Below are positions 25,501 to 47,579 of a stretch of 64,000 nucleotides of DNA, piece after piece. Below the pieces are notes generated by a model. The model was not told the origin of the DNA. It did no database searches and saw only the letters and a list, made by a program, of their open reading frames with translations. Position 1 is the first letter of the stretch. Every line of letters begins with the position of its first letter. The DNA lies in NCBI GenBank assembly GCA_935421135.1, contig OW285193.1, forward strand, positions 10,836,099 to 10,900,098, given 5' to 3'. The stretch comes from Bugulina stolonifera. Taxonomy: Eukaryota > Bryozoa > Gymnolaemata > Cheilostomatida > Bugulidae. A program made the translations under genes and the position numbers.

Positions 25501-28500
25501 TATCATATTGGGGTTACCTCAGCACTGACATTGGCAGCTGAGGGTGCCCTCTGTTGGTTTCTGGTCTCCTCAAGAGCTTTCTCCAAGTCTCTGATTCTCT
25601 CCTGTATACCAACACAAATTCCGTATACAAACAGCCAGTCTACTATTGTATACTGTGTATACGCTACATGTACATGTACACATATATTTTTGGCTATTAT
25701 ATATAACACTATATACATATACAATGTACCTAAGTGGAATTGTCTCCCACGCAGGTATAAACCATATATTATGTGACGGTATACGGCATGTATAGTGTAT
25801 TATGTGCACTCAAACTATATGATATACATACAAATAAGGAATGTTGAATGCTACTTGTTATAACATTAATATCTGATGTTCAGCGCTGCAAAAAGGAATC
25901 AGGAGCTACACCAAGAGACTTGACTGTTTCACAGTGATCTGCCAATAGAACTGTAAGAGTTCAAGGTCATTCTACCTGTGCGACTGCCTGGCTAGTTTGT
26001 AAGCGGTGATATTCTCTCTCCATGCTGGCAATTTTCTCCATCTGTGTCCTCATTTCTTGTCCAGTGTTGACGTTACGCAATCTCATCATCTGTTCGCTCC
26101 TTTCATACGCTAGTCTTTTCTCAGCCTCTGCTTCATTCAGCATTTTTCTCATGTATTCCAGTTGTTTATCGAGTAACTCACATCTAGAGTCGGCAGCTCT
26201 CAGCTGTTCTTGAATATCTATGACATAACAGAGATGAATAATCCAATAATATCAGCTCCTAATTCCCAAAGAGATATACGCTTACAATGATACTCAAATT
26301 CAATAGAAATTAGCTTTACTTGACTCAAAAGGTATAGAACTTCATAAAAGACAGTTAGGCCTACCCTAAATAGACGCTAACTTTGTCTACAGTAAATTAA
26401 GTACAGCAATAACCAACCAGCGATATAGTATAGCTGATGCCTATTATAGGCTACATGTGTATATCATGCTGTGCTACAAAATCTAACCATCTCTATGAGT
26501 GGTTTTAACTTCATAACTCTAGGCCATTAGACTGTGATCTATTATTGAGCGAAAGGAGAATCATGGCCCCCTCCCCTTAATATTGTAGGTAGATTATAGA
26601 GGATTACCATGTTGCTGTCTAGAAGAGCATCTACCGGGAGAGTGAGTATTAGACAGACTGGGTGAAGTTCGGTGATCTCCAGTCTCCACCTGTGACCTCG
26701 GAGTTGTCTTACCAGTTCGTGGTGAAGACTCAGCACGCATTCTTTCTAGTGACTTCCTGTAATAGGTCGTCTCTTTTGATAAATCTTTCAGGTTCTCTTC
26801 AGCTGTCGTACGTTCAACCTCCAGAGCCCGAATTCTGTCTTGGATATTTTTAAGAGCATCCACAACATCTGAAACATAATTATTACATCATATAACAGGG
26901 CCACCATGGGTAGAGATATCATGTTCATTTAGACCTATGTATAGGTAAACAGGCAAAATGTTCAAACAATACACCTTATACTAGCCAGTAGACTGACTAC
27001 TTCTACCTGCAGTTACACTTTCAAAGTGATAGTTAGTATTTGGCTATTTGCTGAAAATGCCCATTAGGCAGGCCTAATACCTATTCTCATTTGCATCTAT
27101 GGCATGCCAGCTGTCTAAGCTCTATGACTGTAACCTGCATTTATGTAATAATAATACAGCAAAGGTATTGATACAACAAATGAAATGCACAATAGAATAT
27201 AAACCCTTAGAAGTTAGCAAGGCTTTAAAACAATATATCAAAGGATATATTACCACTGTGAATGTTGACTTAGTAGCATGCATTGCAATAATTTCAAAAT
27301 AATATCAACAACCTAGCTTGTTCATTGTAGAAAATAAGATAAAGCATTTGAAAGAGCTGACTTAGTGATTAGTACTGTGCCCTCTGAGCCCATAGCTCAA
27401 CCTGGGCCCCTAACATTAGGAGAAATACATATTCAATTTAATAGAAACTGAATGAGATTTCTGGTGCAAATTACTACAAGTTACATGGACATGTACAACA
27501 ACAACATGCCTCTACAGACACCAAGTTTGAAGGAATAAGCTGTATAGGTCTAGATGATAATGTCTTTGTTGTAGTAAAAACATCCTACACTATTTATAGA
27601 GGGGAGAGAGAAATAAGGCAAACTTGATGTATTAATTATTTACTCACTGTCCCTCTGGCTGGTTGGTAATCCTCTAGATGGAGAGGTGGCCTCCCTCCAG
27701 TTGTGTCTGTGGGTGTCTATAAGACCTTTGCTTGGAGTTTGGAACACAGTCGCCTCGTCTGAATCCAGCACACCATGTCCATTACGAGTTGGCTAAAACA
27801 CAATAAAACTGTTAAATTAGTAGCCTATATTTTAACTTATTTTAGAAATTCTCAACTGGTCTATTATATTAGCAGGAAAATTATTACCTACATGTAGTGT
27901 TCATCTTAAAACGGTTCAGACCTAACTTTAATATCATGTAGCTAATATCATGCAGCTAATTTTACTAGTATAACATAAACAACAAATATTAATATAACAA
28001 ATTGATGTTTCTATAATGTTAATGTAGTATAAAAATGTACATGTAGTATCATAATTTAACAATTTTATATTAAAAATTTGAAAAATGATATAAATGTTTT
28101 GGTAGCTTATAGACAGACTTACACCAGCACATAATATTTCTGATAATCAATACCATGTTCATGTTGATTAGCTATGGTGCAATTATTAATTTACTATTAC
28201 TATCACTGTCTATCACTACTATCCTATGGGCCTACTGATATCTGATATCAATACCAACTAGTAAGCTCACTGTATCACTATCAGTGTGTGCAGTCTCAGT
28301 GTCAGCACAAGTACATTCCAATTTTTCTAATTACTAATATAATATGTGCACGAATAAATTATAAATTAATCAACTCGGTGACAGTCACTGTGAGTAATAA
28401 TTAGGTCCTAGCTAATGTTCTTAACAAACAAAACATGAAGTCTACTCCATCTGAAATCTTATTCTACACCGGCTACAAGATACATAATATTGAAAACTCA

Positions 28501-28522
28501 CAGTTCGGTATAAGTCCTCCAT
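22483..28522 (-). CDS. CEP57: CEP57 family centrosomal protein
   Basis: Ten exons in continuous phase: 28502-28522, 27648-27792, 26608-26868, 25976-26217, 25518-25601, 25128-25322, 24450-24661, 23922-24066, 23281-23385, 22483-22632; 519 residues, close to the roughly 500 of vertebrate CEP57. Recognition rests on several family blocks: DALKNIQDRIRALEVERTTA then EENLKDLSKET (about residues 58-90, N-terminal coiled coil used for centrosome targeting and self-association), QLEYMRKML, a basic KQKRRRRTKK stretch, HYRLNLADIPFVVGQ (about 302-316), LQEMMDQLTEEYTHM (about 373-386) and the tail NLKTLNTMKTLKTRL. The C-terminal half is the microtubule-binding region in this family, which acts in pericentriolar organisation and centriole duplication. 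Exon 9 must end at 23281 (GEVQ), not at the nearer GTGAAG, to keep the last exon in frame. Whether it is CEP57 or CEP57L1 cannot be decided; an invertebrate would normally have one. Confidence 0.93.
24100..24450. repeat. degenerate 24-30 bp repeat carrying CEP57 splice-donor copies
   Basis: In gene sense exon 7 ends CAGC and the intron opens GTAAGTATGC. The next units read CAGCGTAAGTGTG, CAGCGTAAGTATGC and CGGTGTAAGTATG, each followed by a TATATA-rich spacer; more diverged units continue to about 24100. At least four intact GTAAGT donors occur in a row. Confidence 0.85.
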
Positions 28523-28787
28523 GCGAAATAAGCCGAAAAGGAAAGAAAAAACGAAAATTACTTATTTTGGACAATTAATTAAAGACTTTCTCATGGTTTC
28601 CAATGAAGCTTTATTGTCATCCGGGTAGGAAGCCGCTTCCTTTTTTAAAATATGGACAGTGATTGGACAAAATATTTCTGCGCATGCTTTGTGGCCATTT
28701 CCGATCACTAGTGATTCACTATAAAGTGAATAGGCTTGTTAGTAGTGTAAAGAAAATATTCAAGGGTACTAATTATAGTTTAACGCC
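28523..28787. promoter_or_regulatory. bidirectional promoter, CEP57 / FAM76
   Basis: Only 265 bp separate the two start codons, which point away from each other. The interval contains a palindromic pair of ETS-like cores (AGGAAGCCGCTTCCT, 28627-28641), an inverted CCAAT box (ATTGG, 28662-28666), an NRF1-like TGCGCATGC (28679-28687) and GGCCATTT (YY1-like, about 28693-28700), with no TATA box. These are typical of shared housekeeping promoters in animals; motif assignment is by eye. Confidence 0.65.
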
Positions 28788-33689
<4,902 letters not shown>

Positions 33690-36380
33690 CATCTCATAAG
33701 AAGCACATTCTCATTGCCTTAGTTCTATGCATCTAGCTGTTATAATGAAATCAAACTACATATATACATTTTAGATATTATATAATTATTATATCTGTGT
33801 ATCATTTTATGTTCTGCAAATGATGAATTGCTCTACATTTATATATGTATGAAATCTCATAAATTAGTAAGCATAATCAATCTGTATACTTATTATGGTT
33901 TAAGCTCGTAATCAAACAAATACTATTTATTTATAATTATATTGGCCATTTGTTTTTTCAGCATGCCTTAATATTTGACTTTGCTTTTGTCTACTCTGCC
34001 ATAATATTTTAAACTTTTATTTTATGCTATACATTTACCCTCTATTGCTTGTCTCATCTGTATCATTCATATGATCATTTCTATATTAGCTCAGGATATT
34101 ATCCCTGGACTTTGACTTTTAGTTTATGCCAAAAGGTGTGATCAATTTACATTAATCAAAAACAATTCTTTAAGAACAAATATGCTGTATTTTCGTCATC
34201 TAAAGTGATACTACATTTTACAATGTTTCATTTTGAATTTATTCATCTATTATTATTATTAGGCCCAAAGTACTTTGAAGTGTATTTGTTAACATCAAAG
34301 TGTTCAGATGTAATAACACATTATGTAATGCTGTGATGAAGCTATGCCGGTGAGGGTCGCCTTATGATTTGAACACTTTCCTCCCATGTGCATAAGTCCA
34401 TTTCCTGAATCACTGCATAGAGTTGATAGAATTATTATTCTGTGATACTCAATTCTGTACACAAGTTATTTTACAGTAATACCTACTTATGATCCACTAT
34501 ATACATGTAATAGTAACAAGTATTCGCATTTGAAGAAGATATTTGTATTATGTAATATATTACTTGTATTCTAATGCACCTCTATTATTCTCTGCTGACT
34601 AGTACAAATAAAACATGGCTATTATACTACTCTCAATTATCATCGTTTTTTTACAGTCATCCAGTTTGTAAAAAGAACTACACTGTGTATTACTGAGGGG
34701 AAAATGCACTTTACTGAGCTTTAGTTCAATCATAAAGTACAAAAGGTCAAGGTCAATGCAGTTCCCAAATGCATAACAATGATCTTGAAATATATACATA
34801 AAACTTGAAAACTTTTTTTCAATAGAACAACATGAGGAAGCATCTTATATGCCAGATATAATTCACACTAATAGTAGGCATCCATGCACTACATGTTTAC
34901 TGAATACAATGTCAGGTCAAAATAATTAACACTTTTATTGCCTTCTGTTCTATATTGTTCTTGCAGCCATATGCAATATATATTACAGCTATCTTTTTCT
35001 CATGTGCTACATGTATCTGTACACTACCTGGTATTATACTGTCATAGCCTTGATTGTAGGGAAGGGAAAGCATTCTCAGTAGCTATAATGCATTTATGAT
35101 AGATACTTGCAACAACCAAGTATACTGTTAGTACCCTTCTATGATGTCTCCTAGCAACTCACCATTCATCATTCCCATAGAATTCTACGATCATCCCCAT
35201 CTCAGTATAATGCAAAGAGTATATTTATAGGACTATCAATCAATCCTTTTGTGGGGATTTACATCTCCCATGGATCATACATAATTCATATGAATCCTTT
35301 GTGTGGAAATCAGAATAGATTCCCTTAGCCTTTGATGTAGCCTAATACCCAATGTACCAGAGTATTGTAAATGGACAACTAACTTGTCAACTTAAACTAA
35401 TAGAGTTGGGGAGAGGTTCTAGAGCCCAATTTTTAGTTAAATTCTTCACCGAAATATTACAAACTGAACTGCCCTAAACATTTGTCAAACAATTTCATCT
35501 TACCAGCATGTACTACAATAAATAGTGTATGTACACGTGTAATGTATGTATGTATCATCACATGCTATACTGTATGTACATGTACATGTGTATTGTATGT
35601 ACCATATATCACATGCTATAATACTGGCATTAAGTCAGGCGCCAAGTGCCATTTATTGTATATACATTAATATACTTTTTCGAAATTATATGCTGCATCT
35701 TTTTATTTGGAATTGTCTACCTTCTAATTGAAAGTGATACAAATGACTGCCAACCTATACAACATGTACAATATAGCTTCCACTTCAGTGGTGAGAGGAA
35801 ATAAACCTCTCATTGCGTTCAAAACATCAAAATATTATACAATAAAATTAATAGGCGTACATCGCCTTATTTATTCTGTATCAGATATGCTTAAACTGAC
35901 ATTTTTCCTTGCTAAAGTGACACATGGTCAATATTGTACTTTCAAAGAAATAGTGTATCTGACGACAATAAGCTAGCCAGATACTTCATTCGACAGCTTT
36001 GATAGAAATGAATATTGATTTAAATTGCATTAGTTTGAAGAAATAGATTCAAATAGGAATATTAGGTTAATTAGAGGATGTGATGTAAGTTCAAGTGCTC
36101 TATACTGCTGACATCACGCATTACGTGAAGTAGTGCTATTAATACACTGACGTTTATCAGTGTGGGAATTACCTTCTGGTGTAGGGTCGAGTTTAACTGA
36201 AATTGGAAATACAAGAAATACAATTAATTTTGTGCTGCTTTTATATAATTTATTGTCGACTGATTTAAAGTTATACATATAGTTCTAATATGAAATTATA
36301 AGGATATAATATTATAAATTAAACTTGGCGGTTTCATTTTTTTTGATACTTTCTGCTAAAGAAGGAAGAACAGGAAGAGA
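33690..36380. other. intergenic, FAM76 to the small two-exon gene
   Basis: AT-rich sequence without a recognisable gene. Several AATAAA words (for example 34607-34612) could serve FAM76. Open frames near 34599-34799, 35482-35731 and 35728-35976 have no coding signature. The last 200 bp should contain the promoter of the 36381 gene; no TATA box is obvious. Confidence 0.45.
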
Positions 36381-37142
36381 ATGACGCAGGTATGTGCACG
36401 TGTATGTCCACGGGGCTCCATTGTGTTCAGAAACACAATATAATAGTATACTCTATTGTTTTTTCACTGCGCTATTAATTGTAAATAATGACAAAACAGA
36501 AGTATATGATCAATCGAACTCAACAGCGTGGTACAGCTGTGTACTGATATAGAGCATGGAATTCCTATACCCAGTGATAGACTGTATCTGCATTTAGCCT
36601 AAAGGACTGTATGGTAAATTTAAATTTTACAGTATTATAAAAATGTATTATGTTCTTAGTTACTAATACATGTATATGCACAGCATAGTACAGTCCCTTA
36701 TGTATAATCATTTGTATTATTTACATGTATATTCACATGTATAAAGGCCAATGATGGATTATTTCTGTTTTTTACAATTTAGCAAATTGGTCCAGGTACA
36801 GAGGAGATTAATGCTACAATTAGAAACCTCCGGCAACAAAAAGATTTTGAAGTAACTTTGGAAGGCATAGATAAGGAGTATAAGAAGGCTATGAAAAAGA
36901 ACTATTTTCACTGGCTGGAAACTCTTCATCAGCTGCGACATGACAAACAAGTAAGAAGACGGGTGCAATATTTCTCAGAATCACAATGGAGACATAACCG
37001 ACAAAGGTTGGAGCAGCAAAAGCGAATTGTTCCGCGATCTCTACAACAACCGAACAAACATGGGATACTTCCTTCTTCAGTTGCCTCTCGCCATACGACA
37101 TCAAAACTTGCTCTAAATGCAGAGGATTTAGAGCTTTTGTGA
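36381..37142 (+). CDS. small basic protein, family not recognised
   Basis: Two exons, 36381-36389 (MTQ) and 36783-37142, joined by a clean GTATGT...TTTAG intron; 122 residues. The start ATG is the first in-frame codon of exon 1. The product is highly charged and largely helical in appearance: an N-terminal predicted helix, a Trp/aromatic segment (KNYFHWLETLHQLRHDKQ), a basic helix (RVQYFSESQWRHNRQRLEQQ) and a Ser/Pro-containing tail ending EDLELL. No signal peptide, membrane segment or cysteine. A real gene is supported by splice signals, open length and protein-like composition. It resembles small sperm- or cilium-associated proteins in style only; I do not know its family. No AATAAA occurs between its stop and the LTR-like element that begins 190 bp downstream. 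Confidence 0.65.
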
Positions 37143-37333
37143 TTGCATGCAATGTTCCACCCTATTAGTCACTGCAAGAGAATGAGCAGACAATTCTATA
37201 TAATATTGTGATGGTACGCCCAGTCGTATCTTACATCTGACACTCATTATTGCGTGCATACATGTATATATCTGCTTGTACTTTACTCTTATATTGTTAT
37301 ATATAATTATATGATTATATCTAAGTCTTTTAA

Positions 37334-37869
37334 TGCCTTTTATACCCATGTACAGAGGCCCGGCCTCTCAGAATCCATTGATATTCATTTTGTACATGAA
37401 TTGGACCATTATAAGCAACTTTTGTAGAACCCGACCTATTTTGGGTCGGCCGTCGGGCTTCCGGCGGCCATCTTGTTGCGCAACTTCCGGACGACCACAC
37501 GTCGTCTTTTCCCGACGTCACGTCGGCCGGAAGTCCTTATACTATATAAAGGGCACTGTTTTACTGTTCATTGTCTCAGTCTTCACTTGGCTTTCAATAA
37601 AGACACATCTATACTTGATACAGAGATTTTCACTTCCTTTTGCCAGGTCATTCGCTTAGCGAACTGCCTACTAGGTCGGATCTTTCTCTTTCATTGTATA
37701 GTCTGAAGGTCGGACTTGAGATCAGATGGGTCGTCTTTGGTAGTATTTGGGCTACTGAGACCGCTCGATCTTTCATGTAATGCGAAGTCCTATTACCACT
37801 CATAGGCACTTCATTTCTAGGTCGATAGTCGTCCAAGGACGACCGCACCAAATCACAGAAACCATTACA
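37334..37869 (+). mobile_element. LTR-like element, copy 1 (probable solo LTR)
   Basis: Closely related to 53430-54000. Both begin with TG and end CCATTACA. Both carry a GC-rich GGGTCGG palindromic zone, a TATATAAAGGGC box (here near 37544) and a CAATAAAGACACATCT poly(A) signal about 50 bp later (AATAAA 37596-37601). That TATA/AATAAA spacing is the U3-R layout of a retrotransposon LTR. No internal coding region lies next to it, so a solo LTR is likely. Exact ends are uncertain because no clear target duplication was found; similarity continues about 5 bp past CA in both copies. Confidence 0.65.
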
Positions 37870-38962
37870 ATATTATTATATTCACCCAAGTCTCCTAACA
37901 ATAGTGTTGCTAGCACACTGCGAATAAATGATATTGCCAACCAATATCCTAGCCTGCATTACCTACAGTAAAATATGAACAGGACTAACGCATGCCATAT
38001 GTTTGAGTTTTGTGAATCCTTCAGAAGTATAGTTTACAGAGATTCCTAGTGTTTTTTAGCAGTGCCAAATACAATAAGTTGCTGCCACATAACACGAGTG
38101 ATGTAATGTTATATTTAAATGTTTTATTACTCTTCATAATTCTATACTGTACAGAAATCTTTTTTGCATTTCATGAATAAAACTGACCTTGAGATTAATT
38201 GGGCAAAGCGGTTATAACTCAGTACTAATAAATCCTAATAGACAACCACTTGATGTCGTTCAAACTAAGCAAAGTTACAATAATAATATTTTATAATCTT
38301 GTAGAGGTGACTGAAAAAGTTGAACTAGATGCATCCAATGTCTCACTGACCACCTAGTTTTAGCACAATTTCTTCCAATGATTTACAATCTTTGGGTTAA
38401 TATGATGAGTATAATGCTTTATACACAGAAAAACTTGAGGTATAATGTAGCTAAGGTTACACAATAACTATAAGAACTAGGTAGTATAATATTTGTTATA
38501 AATAAAAGCACTGATGGGCGCTGAAGATAAGTACACTAAATTAACAGTAAGGAGACACCAGGCAGCTGAATCCCAGGACTGAAACCTGCAGTAAGACCTA
38601 CATACGACCAGGATAGTATAGCCTAGTAATCAGTACTTCCAAATTGTAGAATAACACTGAGATTTGTACCCATACTTCCTAAGAAACAGCACTTTCATCA
38701 TTTATGATAAATCTACAAAATACAACCATAGATACAGATTTAAAAAGGAGATAATGTAACAACACACACTGTCACTGTAATCAGAAAAATTAAGCACATG
38801 AAAATGTATTGAATTGTTCCAACGAAGTAAAACAACATGATTAAAAAGGAGAACATTGGAAACAGATTCTCGCATGTTTTAATGGGAAAGACAACTCCAA
38901 GCTAACACTACAGCTATTATTTCAACATTATTGTTACCAGAATAAGAAGAAAATTAACAGTA
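37870..38962. other. intergenic and possible Akirin 3' UTR
   Basis: AT-rich, without a recognisable gene. If Akirin ends like its animal relatives, a very short last coding exon should lie here on the minus strand, but I could not locate it. A minus-strand AATAAA lies near 38121. Confidence 0.4.
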
Positions 38963-41041
38963 TTACATGTACTTACACGAAGCTTCACAGCTATTAGAGA
39001 AGTGACGCTGTATCTGATCATGATTAAACTTGAGAAAGGCCTCGTATTGCTCGGCAAGTTTTGTAGATAGCACCTGGTCATACTCTTCACACAGCCTGTT
39101 TGTCCTCTCCTTCACCATCTTCTCACACAAGATCATCATCTGCCTATAATAAGAATAGGGCTGTAGCACAATATTTAGGGTTAGTGTGGTCCTACGGTAT
39201 ACTGATTACTGACATGTAGCTGACATAGTCCTACTGGATATTCGAGTGTAGGATAAATTAAATACAATTAACCGCTGTTCAGTGACAGCAACTCAATAGA
39301 CACACTCCTGTCGGAGCTTGCTTTCTTTGTGCAACTGTGAATAGTAGCTACTTACTGTCAGCGTTATACAAGCTTTGTAGTTAGCATCCATAAGCTAAAC
39401 ATGCTCTCCCCTATTAACATAAATCAGTGTTCACAGAAGCAAATTTACGTACTTGTATGTGAAGAGAGGAGCCGTATCCTTCTTAGCTTGTGATGGACAC
39501 TGATTGGAGGATGTGGCTGATGTGGAAGCGGAAGCTATTTCTGAATCGGAACTGTCCGAGTGTGAGCTAGAAGCGTGAGCCCCAACGAGCTTCCTTCTAC
39601 GTTGTAGTTTCCTAATTTCACTTTTAATACTGGCAGCTAGTTGCTCTACAAAATGTTAAAAAGCAACGGCGAATAACTTCATGTATTTTGTTAAGCAATA
39701 GATGGTGAAATCTACGTCACCATGTAGTGGGACTAGGCTTTACTTACCAACCTACGGAAAGGTAAGTCAGAACTCAACAATACGCATGGCCAAGTACAAA
39801 ACTCAAATAGCACAGACATATATGGAAACAAGGACCAACAAAAGGCTGGTTCCAGTTGGTTATAATAGCCACCTGAATAGCCATACCAGAATAGGAATAA
39901 GTCGCCCATGGGCATTGAGATGATCTGTTAGAAACTTGCTATCCTGATCATGATTGTTTTATTTAGACTGCGCTAGTAGGTATGATATTAGCCAGGCCTA
40001 AAGCCCTCCTTGCATGAAACAGCCTAATTACCCGTTGTATGATTGGCTAATTAGTCAAATTATTACGTGTCCATCTGGAATGATGCGCAATATTACCAGT
40101 GCTCAGTGTAAGGTTGTTCCTCAAACAGTTGAATTCCAGCAAACAGCTAAAAGGGGAGCATACAATTACATTAATTAAATAGAAATTGCAGACCCCCTAG
40201 TCCAAAAGTAGTTAAAACTAGAGGCTCCCTTATAGATTTACATGAAATTGCTGGTGGAGTCCTACTTCATCTGAGGTAAATTCTGAGGCATAGCAACACC
40301 TTTTTAACTTCAGTGCCTAAATGATCATCTTTGATCAGTTTAGGCTATTTAACTCTCGTCATTATCTTACGCTTATTCTAAGTAATAATCGCAATGAACG
40401 CCTACAAAAGTTATAGTAGGCCTATTAATTTATAGTGATAGCTTAGTTGTTCTTGTTGATTTCGACTCAGACTGATAGGCCTACATATTGACACTTTAAC
40501 TTTATCAAACAGGATGTGATATAAAGATAAAGAAGATCCGAGTTGAACAATGACCATACGATACTGATACTCTGTCTACTGATACTATAACTATACTTAT
40601 ACTAATACAGACTATGACTATTTCATAATCTTAAATCTAATTTTAAATTAAACAATAGTTCACAACCAACTAGTGAACTACTGGTCAATGAGTTACTCTA
40701 ACTCTACTGTGTACTTTCTCGGAGTCAAATACAAATCAAAAGTAACTAGTACCGATGGAAATGGGATGTTTATCATAAATATTAATATAAAATATAGGTA
40801 TTATATTTTAACTTTTTAACTAATAATTTAAATTTTATATGATTTTTAAGATGTGATTGATACCTTTATCCAGAGATGTTGTGGCTTCTTTAAATACTGA
40901 TGGTGGTTTTGGAGGCGAGGTTGTCACTGTGCTGCTCACCGAGGTCAGCGACATTGGCATGCATCTTCTTCTTTTTGGTCTCCGAGGGCTGAGTGGATCA
41001 AAGTCCAGATTTCTTTTTAGGCTTATAGTAGCACAAGCCAT
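38963..41041 (-). CDS. AKIRIN: Akirin, nuclear regulatory protein
   Basis: Three exons: 40864-41041, 39453-39645, 39143 down to 38963 (or to a donor at 38977). The N-terminus MACATISLKRNLDFDPLSP with the basic PRRPKRRRC (nuclear localisation signal, about residues 19-28) is the Akirin signature. The C-terminal block KQMMILCEKMVKERTNRL followed by EEYDQVLSTKLAEQYEAFLK and NHDQIQRHF is the conserved helix. Akirins link transcription factors to chromatin remodelling and the proteasome import route and are needed for innate immune and developmental gene expression. Reading straight to the first stop gives 183 residues ending SCKYM. Animal Akirins usually end with a short tail split by an intron, and a GTAAGT donor sits exactly there, so a tiny fourth exon probably exists. 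The gene is head-to-head with POLR2F. Confidence 0.92.
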
Positions 41042-41484
41042 TGCATAGAAGTGCAGTTAGAAGCCAATAATGTAAGGTTGGCTAAAGTTTGTTTTATATG
41101 AAAATGGGCGTAAATACTCAACAAGCCAGGATGGTAACAACTAATCTAAACATCAACAACTTTCCCCAGGTCTGGTGAAGCACACAGGTATCGATTGAAA
41201 CGGATTACAAATTATGGTTCTCAACCGATCACAACCATTTTAAATTTCCAATCCTCAGCTGTAAGCCTCGTTCTGTTATTGTTTACTTGATGTGTTGAGT
41301 TTGTGCCTATTTCTCATTGACGTCTTTATAAACCACGCCTTCTCTTCCTGTCGTTTTTTTTAACAGGCATGGACTATCATTAAAATTTTGGTGTGAACTG
41401 GAATATCAAACAACCAAGTAAAACCTTTGAACGTCTAAGTAAGAAAGAGCAAAGTTTGTTAATATTGTCATAATAAACAGTGAA
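41042..41484. promoter_or_regulatory. bidirectional promoter, AKIRIN / POLR2F
   Basis: 443 bp separate the divergent start codons. The sequence is less AT-rich than its surroundings, with no TATA box. Two housekeeping genes sharing a short interval suggests a common promoter; individual factor sites are not clear. Confidence 0.55.
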
Positions 41485-46015
<4,531 letters not shown>

Positions 46016-46224
46016 GTGTGTACTTTGGACATTCTATTTTCTAACTGGTTTCAACATTTTTTATATTTCAAGACGATGGTTCAATGTAAAACAATGTTTA
46101 CTATTATTTATGTACACAAAATATAGTGTGCTAGTGTTATCACATTATATTACTGGTGTCCATTTCACCCAATACACTAACTTACTGTACACTTATTCAT
46201 GTACATAATACTGTACTATATACA

Positions 46225-46230
46225 AATAAA
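46225..46230 (+). terminator. poly(A) signal of POLR2F
   Basis: AATAAA 210 bp after the stop codon, the first canonical signal downstream. Confidence 0.6.
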
Positions 46231-47421
46231 ATGTAAATACTTCCGTTTAAAACATGTTTAAAATATAAATATAGCTTGGTCATTGGCATAGTTTGGTTAT
46301 CAGCTTTTTCTGAACTATAATTTTTATGACAGTTTTACAAAAAGTTATCTAGTGTTTGTGAAGATTTACAGAACACAGTTCTTTCTGGTAATGTACACTA
46401 GTGTAATATGGTTATACTTGTAACTGATGGTCAAATATTACTTGCAATTTGTAACATAGCAAGAATCTAGCATTATAAAAAGTAATGTGTTTGTGGTTGC
46501 TTTTCTTATGATCTTTAATCTCAATGTTGAGTTGTTTTCTCTCACAGTTCCTAATGGAGAAAAGAGAGGACAACTTCGTGTTATCTGAAAGTTTTTATAC
46601 TACTGCATTGCATAATTTCTAGATTACTGCATGTGGATAGTTTCTGACCAAATATATTATAGGCACCAATGGTTATTTAGATGGTGGCCTATCTCCTGAT
46701 TATGAATACCAGCCTATCTAGATCTGCAGTTAAAAAAGCATTTTGCTAACTTGCAGTTCATAATACCCGTGGCCTAATACTAAACTGTAAGATAAAATAC
46801 TTCTATCCAACGCCTATAATACCCAGAGCACTATGCACTGCTTTCTTTGGTTCATGGATTTGTGGGATGTAGTCTTTCATCAAATACAGACAAATGCAGT
46901 CTCATCAAATACATGATCGGTTTACTGATAGGTTAGGACTAGAAGGTGGAAGGAATTGGCTGTTCAACTAACTCATTCTACATGAACTCATTCTACATTC
47001 TCCGTTTAACCATAGAGTTATCTTCTCTACAGTTAAACCATTGCTATCTTCTCTATGGTTCAAGCAACGCTGCCATTTTAATTCTAACAAGCATTCTTGG
47101 TATTTGCCATTTTTAATCTGTTAGATTATTTAAGCTGGTTATAGCTGTTCAGTTGAGCCTGAAGAAGCTTTTAGCAGTGCATGGCCAGCCTACCAGTTAT
47201 TACTCAATACAGGGTACATTGTAATCAAGTTAGTTACATTCCTTCAGATTGTAAATATGTCCCTCCTCTGCCACGTTTGTGATTCCTTGGGTGGGGAGTT
47301 CTACGTTACAGTGTCTTATAACTTCCACTGCTGTGTTGGCTCTGTTTATTTTCGTGGATCATTAATTAATTGGACATTTATTGTAGGCCAATGGCACATC
47401 GGTCTCCAAACTTAGGAGTTA

Positions 47422-47579
47422 GGTGCAGAAGTGGAGAAATCTGAGATAGCCTTCGTTCTTCGCCAAAAATGAAGCAGGAGAAGTTGTCTTCTCTATATTT
47501 TGCTGGTTGACCGCCCTTGCCCCAAACCCCATTCACAAACAAGGAACTAAGGCTATCCAAATTTCTCCACTACTGCACC
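47422..47579 (-). mobile_element. MITE family A, copy 3 (best preserved)
   Basis: Ends are long inverted repeats: GGTGCAGAAGTGGAGAAAT at the left and its near-complement ATTTCTCCACTACTGCACC at the right, continuing through the GATAGCCTT/AAGGCTATC block for over 30 bp. TA flanks both sides (47420-47421 and 47580-47581). Inverted relative to copies 1 and 2. No coding capacity; mobilised in trans if at all. Confidence 0.88.

Noticed and set aside
37473..37851. Open frames on both strands within the LTR-like element
   Set aside because: No retroviral or transposase motif; they overlap the TATA and poly(A) signals of the repeat.
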